In this document: one piece after another, positions 62,387 to 64,000 of the stretch
Layout: the number at the start of each line of letters is the position of its first letter
Position numbering within the stretch: the first letter of the stretch is position 1
Assembly (NCBI GenBank): GCA_016650445.1
Contig: JAENVS010000034.1
Location: 62,001 to 126,000 of the forward strand
Length of the DNA stretch: 64,000 bases
From: Frankiaceae bacterium
GTDB lineage: Bacteria > Actinomycetota > Actinomycetes > Mycobacteriales > SCTD01
Direction of reading: 5' to 3'
Program-made: the position numbers and the translations under genes
The notes under the pieces: generated by a model
The model's input: only the letters and a program-made list of their open reading frames with translations
Database searches by the model: none
What the model was told of the DNA's origin: nothing

Positions 62387-63759
62387 CGCTGCGCCACCAG
62401 CCACTGCTCGAGCTCACGCCGGGAGACCGTCGCGGTGCGACCGATGCGACGGCGCTTGGCGAGCATTGTCGGGAACAGGCGCAGGAACGACAGCAGCACC
62501 TTGAGCCGCATGAACGTGGGCCGCACCGGCGGCCGGGTCCGGTACTTCAGCGAGTGGCGGGCCGCGCGCAGCGCCATCGAGCCCGTGGTCAGCGGGTAGC
62601 GACCGACCTCGCGGAACGCGAGTCGAGGGGTCGCGTCCTTGACCAGCATGAGCATCCGGTTGCGCTCGGTGTAGAAGACGAACCGCGGCGACCACTCGAC
62701 CGCGGTCGCGGAGTGGATGTGGCGGACGACCGCCTTCGGCTCGTAGCGGATGGACCACCCCGCCGCCCGCAGCCGCCACGAGAGATCGGTGTCCTCGTAG
62801 TAGAGGAAGAAGTCGTCGTCGAACCAGTCGACGTCGCGGCCGGCCTCGGTGCGGAAGGCCACGGCGCAGCCGCAGAGCGCGAAGACCTCCTCGACTGCGT
62901 CGTACTGCCCGGTGTCGATGTCCTGGTAGCCCCTGTCGGCGCCGTACCCGGCCGTCAGGACGATCGAGCCGGCGTTGTTGACGACGTCGACGAGAGGCGC
63001 GGTGCCGGGGAGCTCAACGGTGACGTCGTCGACCGTGGTGGTCACGGGCAGCGTCACGGTGCCGCCGTCCCACGTCAGCGTCGCGGTCTTGTCGCGCTCT
63101 GCCGCCCAGCGAAGCCCGACCTCGATCGGCCCGGGCAACCCGTCGGGGAGCGGCACGAGCAGCTCGCCACTCGGACGTGTCCAGGAGAAGCGGGCCGCAC
63201 CCTCGCCCTCGGGGCCCCACGCCAGGCGCTCCATGAGGACCCGCGAGGTGACGTCCTCGTCCTCGACCGACACGCGGTAGAGCTGCAGCCCGAGGTCACG
63301 GGAGTCGTGCGCGCCGGGGGAGAAGCCGTCGGTGGCGAGGGTGAGCCGCAGGAACCGCGGCTGGAACACCACCTTGCTGGTCACGGCGGCGAGCCGCTCC
63401 GCGCCGGGCTCGGCGAACGGCGCGAGCAGCTGCTCGAGCCAGTCCGGCTCCGGCGTCGCGTCGTTGTTGAGAAGCACGGCGTACGGCGTGGTGACCTGGC
63501 GCAGCGCCGTGTTGTTGCCGCCGGCGAAGCCGAGGTTCTCCGTGTTGCGAATGACCCGCACCCAGGGGTACTCCCGCTCCAGGAGTGCGACGGACTGGTC
63601 GCTCGACGCGTTGTCGACGACCCACGTCAGGAAGGGCGCGCTCGTCTGCTGGCGGGCGAGGGCGTCGAGGCAGGCACGCAGCAGCCGCTCGCCGTTCCAG
63701 TTGACGGTGATGACGGTCGCGATCGGTTGGCGATCGGGTTGGTCAGACGGCACGGGCAA
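62383..63759 (-). CDS. Glycosyltransferase family 2 with an internal beta-rich insertion
   Basis: VITVNWNGERLLRACLDALARQ, VVDNASSDQSVALLEREYPWVRVIRNTENLGFAGGNNTALR, LLNNDATPEPDWLEQLL, FFLYYEDTDLSWRLRAAGW. Confidence 0.93.
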   Translation of the reverse strand: MPVPSDQPDRQPIATVITVNWNGERLLRACLDALARQQTSAPFLTWVVDNASSDQSVALLEREYPWVRVIRNTENLGFAGGNNTALRQVTTPYAVLLNNDATPEPDWLEQLLAPFAEPGAERLAAVTSKVVFQPRFLRLTLATDGFSPGAHDSRDLGLQLYRVSVEDEDVTSRVLMERLAWGPEGEGAARFSWTRPSGELLVPLPDGLPGPIEVGLRWAAERDKTATLTWDGGTVTLPVTTTVDDVTVELPGTAPLVDVVNNAGSIVLTAGYGADRGYQDIDTGQYDAVEEVFALCGCAVAFRTEAGRDVDWFDDDFFLYYEDTDLSWRLRAAGWSIRYEPKAVVRHIHSATAVEWSPRFVFYTERNRMLMLVKDATPRLAFREVGRYPLTTGSMALRAARHSLKYRTRPPVRPTFMRLKVLLSFLRLFPTMLAKRRRIGRTATVSRRELEQWLVAQR

Positions 63760-64000
63760 CCACGTAGACCTCGTTCGACGGGTAGAGGCGGTCCAGCAGG
63801 TGGGCGTAGGAACGACGCAGCGCGACGAGCTCCTCCTGCGTCGCCCGGAGTCGTTCCTCGAGTACGCCGAGGAAGTGCCCGAACGACTGCCAGTCCTCGC
63901 CGTGCTTGCGATCGTGGACGTGCTGGATCGCGGCGACCATGTCGGCGCGCAGGTCCGGGTCGACGTGCACCGCGGGCGCGAGCGACTCAGGGGGCGCGCC
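63743..64000 (-). CDS. C-terminal fragment of an unidentified protein, extends beyond window
   Basis: Open frame to window edge: GAPPESLAPAVHVDPDLRADMVAAIQHVHDRKHGEDWQSFGHFLGVLEERLRATQEELVALRRSYAHLLDRLYPSNEVYVVARAV; overlaps GT2 start. Confidence 0.6.
   Translation of the reverse strand, partial: GAPPESLAPAVHVDPDLRADMVAAIQHVHDRKHGEDWQSFGHFLGVLEERLRATQEELVALRRSYAHLLDRLYPSNEVYVVARAV

Noticed and set aside
60779-62599. 606-aa plus-strand ORF over the glycosyltransferases
   Set aside because: Antisense shadow of a well-supported GT gene; no domain signal

Overview
This 64 kb window is a GC-rich actinobacterial chromosome segment, densely packed with about 62 genes. I saw no rRNA, tRNA, CRISPR array, prophage or intact mobile element. 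Contents in order: (i) folD C-terminus, FHA-HTH protein, ACT and DUF3017 proteins, mdh-icd pair, CNNM/CBS protein, trpS, BrkB-like and DacC-like proteins; (ii) a Ser/Thr kinase, methylmalonyl-CoA mutase-type large subunit, MMPL transporter, GDPD, amidase, YbdK-type ligase, M20 peptidase, EamA transporter and a quinone dehydrogenase; (iii) an acyl-CoA carboxylase block (biotin subunit, epsilon, carboxyltransferase) with birA; (iv) GerMN/Gmad2 lipoprotein, adenylate cyclase, HMG-CoA lyase, glutathione peroxidase; (v) a small mobile/accessory patch with a DUF222-HNH (13E12-type) gene, an IS630 transposase remnant and a GNAT gene; (vi) MFS transporter, second carboxyltransferase, GtrA, acyl-CoA dehydrogenases, purK-purE, Ugd, two tandem esterases, LCP protein; (vii) a dTDP-sugar and cell-wall glycan region (rmlA, two secreted paralogs of unknown function, rmlB, rmlD, PGRP-type amidase, methyltransferase, three glycosyltransferases). 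Main hunt results: an exact sigma-BldN-type promoter (CGTAAC-N16-CGTTGA) in front of the two secreted paralogs between rmlA and rmlB; a receptor-type Ser/Thr kinase split by one in-frame TAG; two adjacent glycosyltransferases with beta-rich insertion modules; a 20-nt tandem duplication of a glycosyltransferase start; a BrkB gene that misses a shared CTAG stop by one frame; and a LexA-like box on the start codon of the DUF222-HNH gene. All calls come from reading the sequence and the supplied ORF track. No database search was run.
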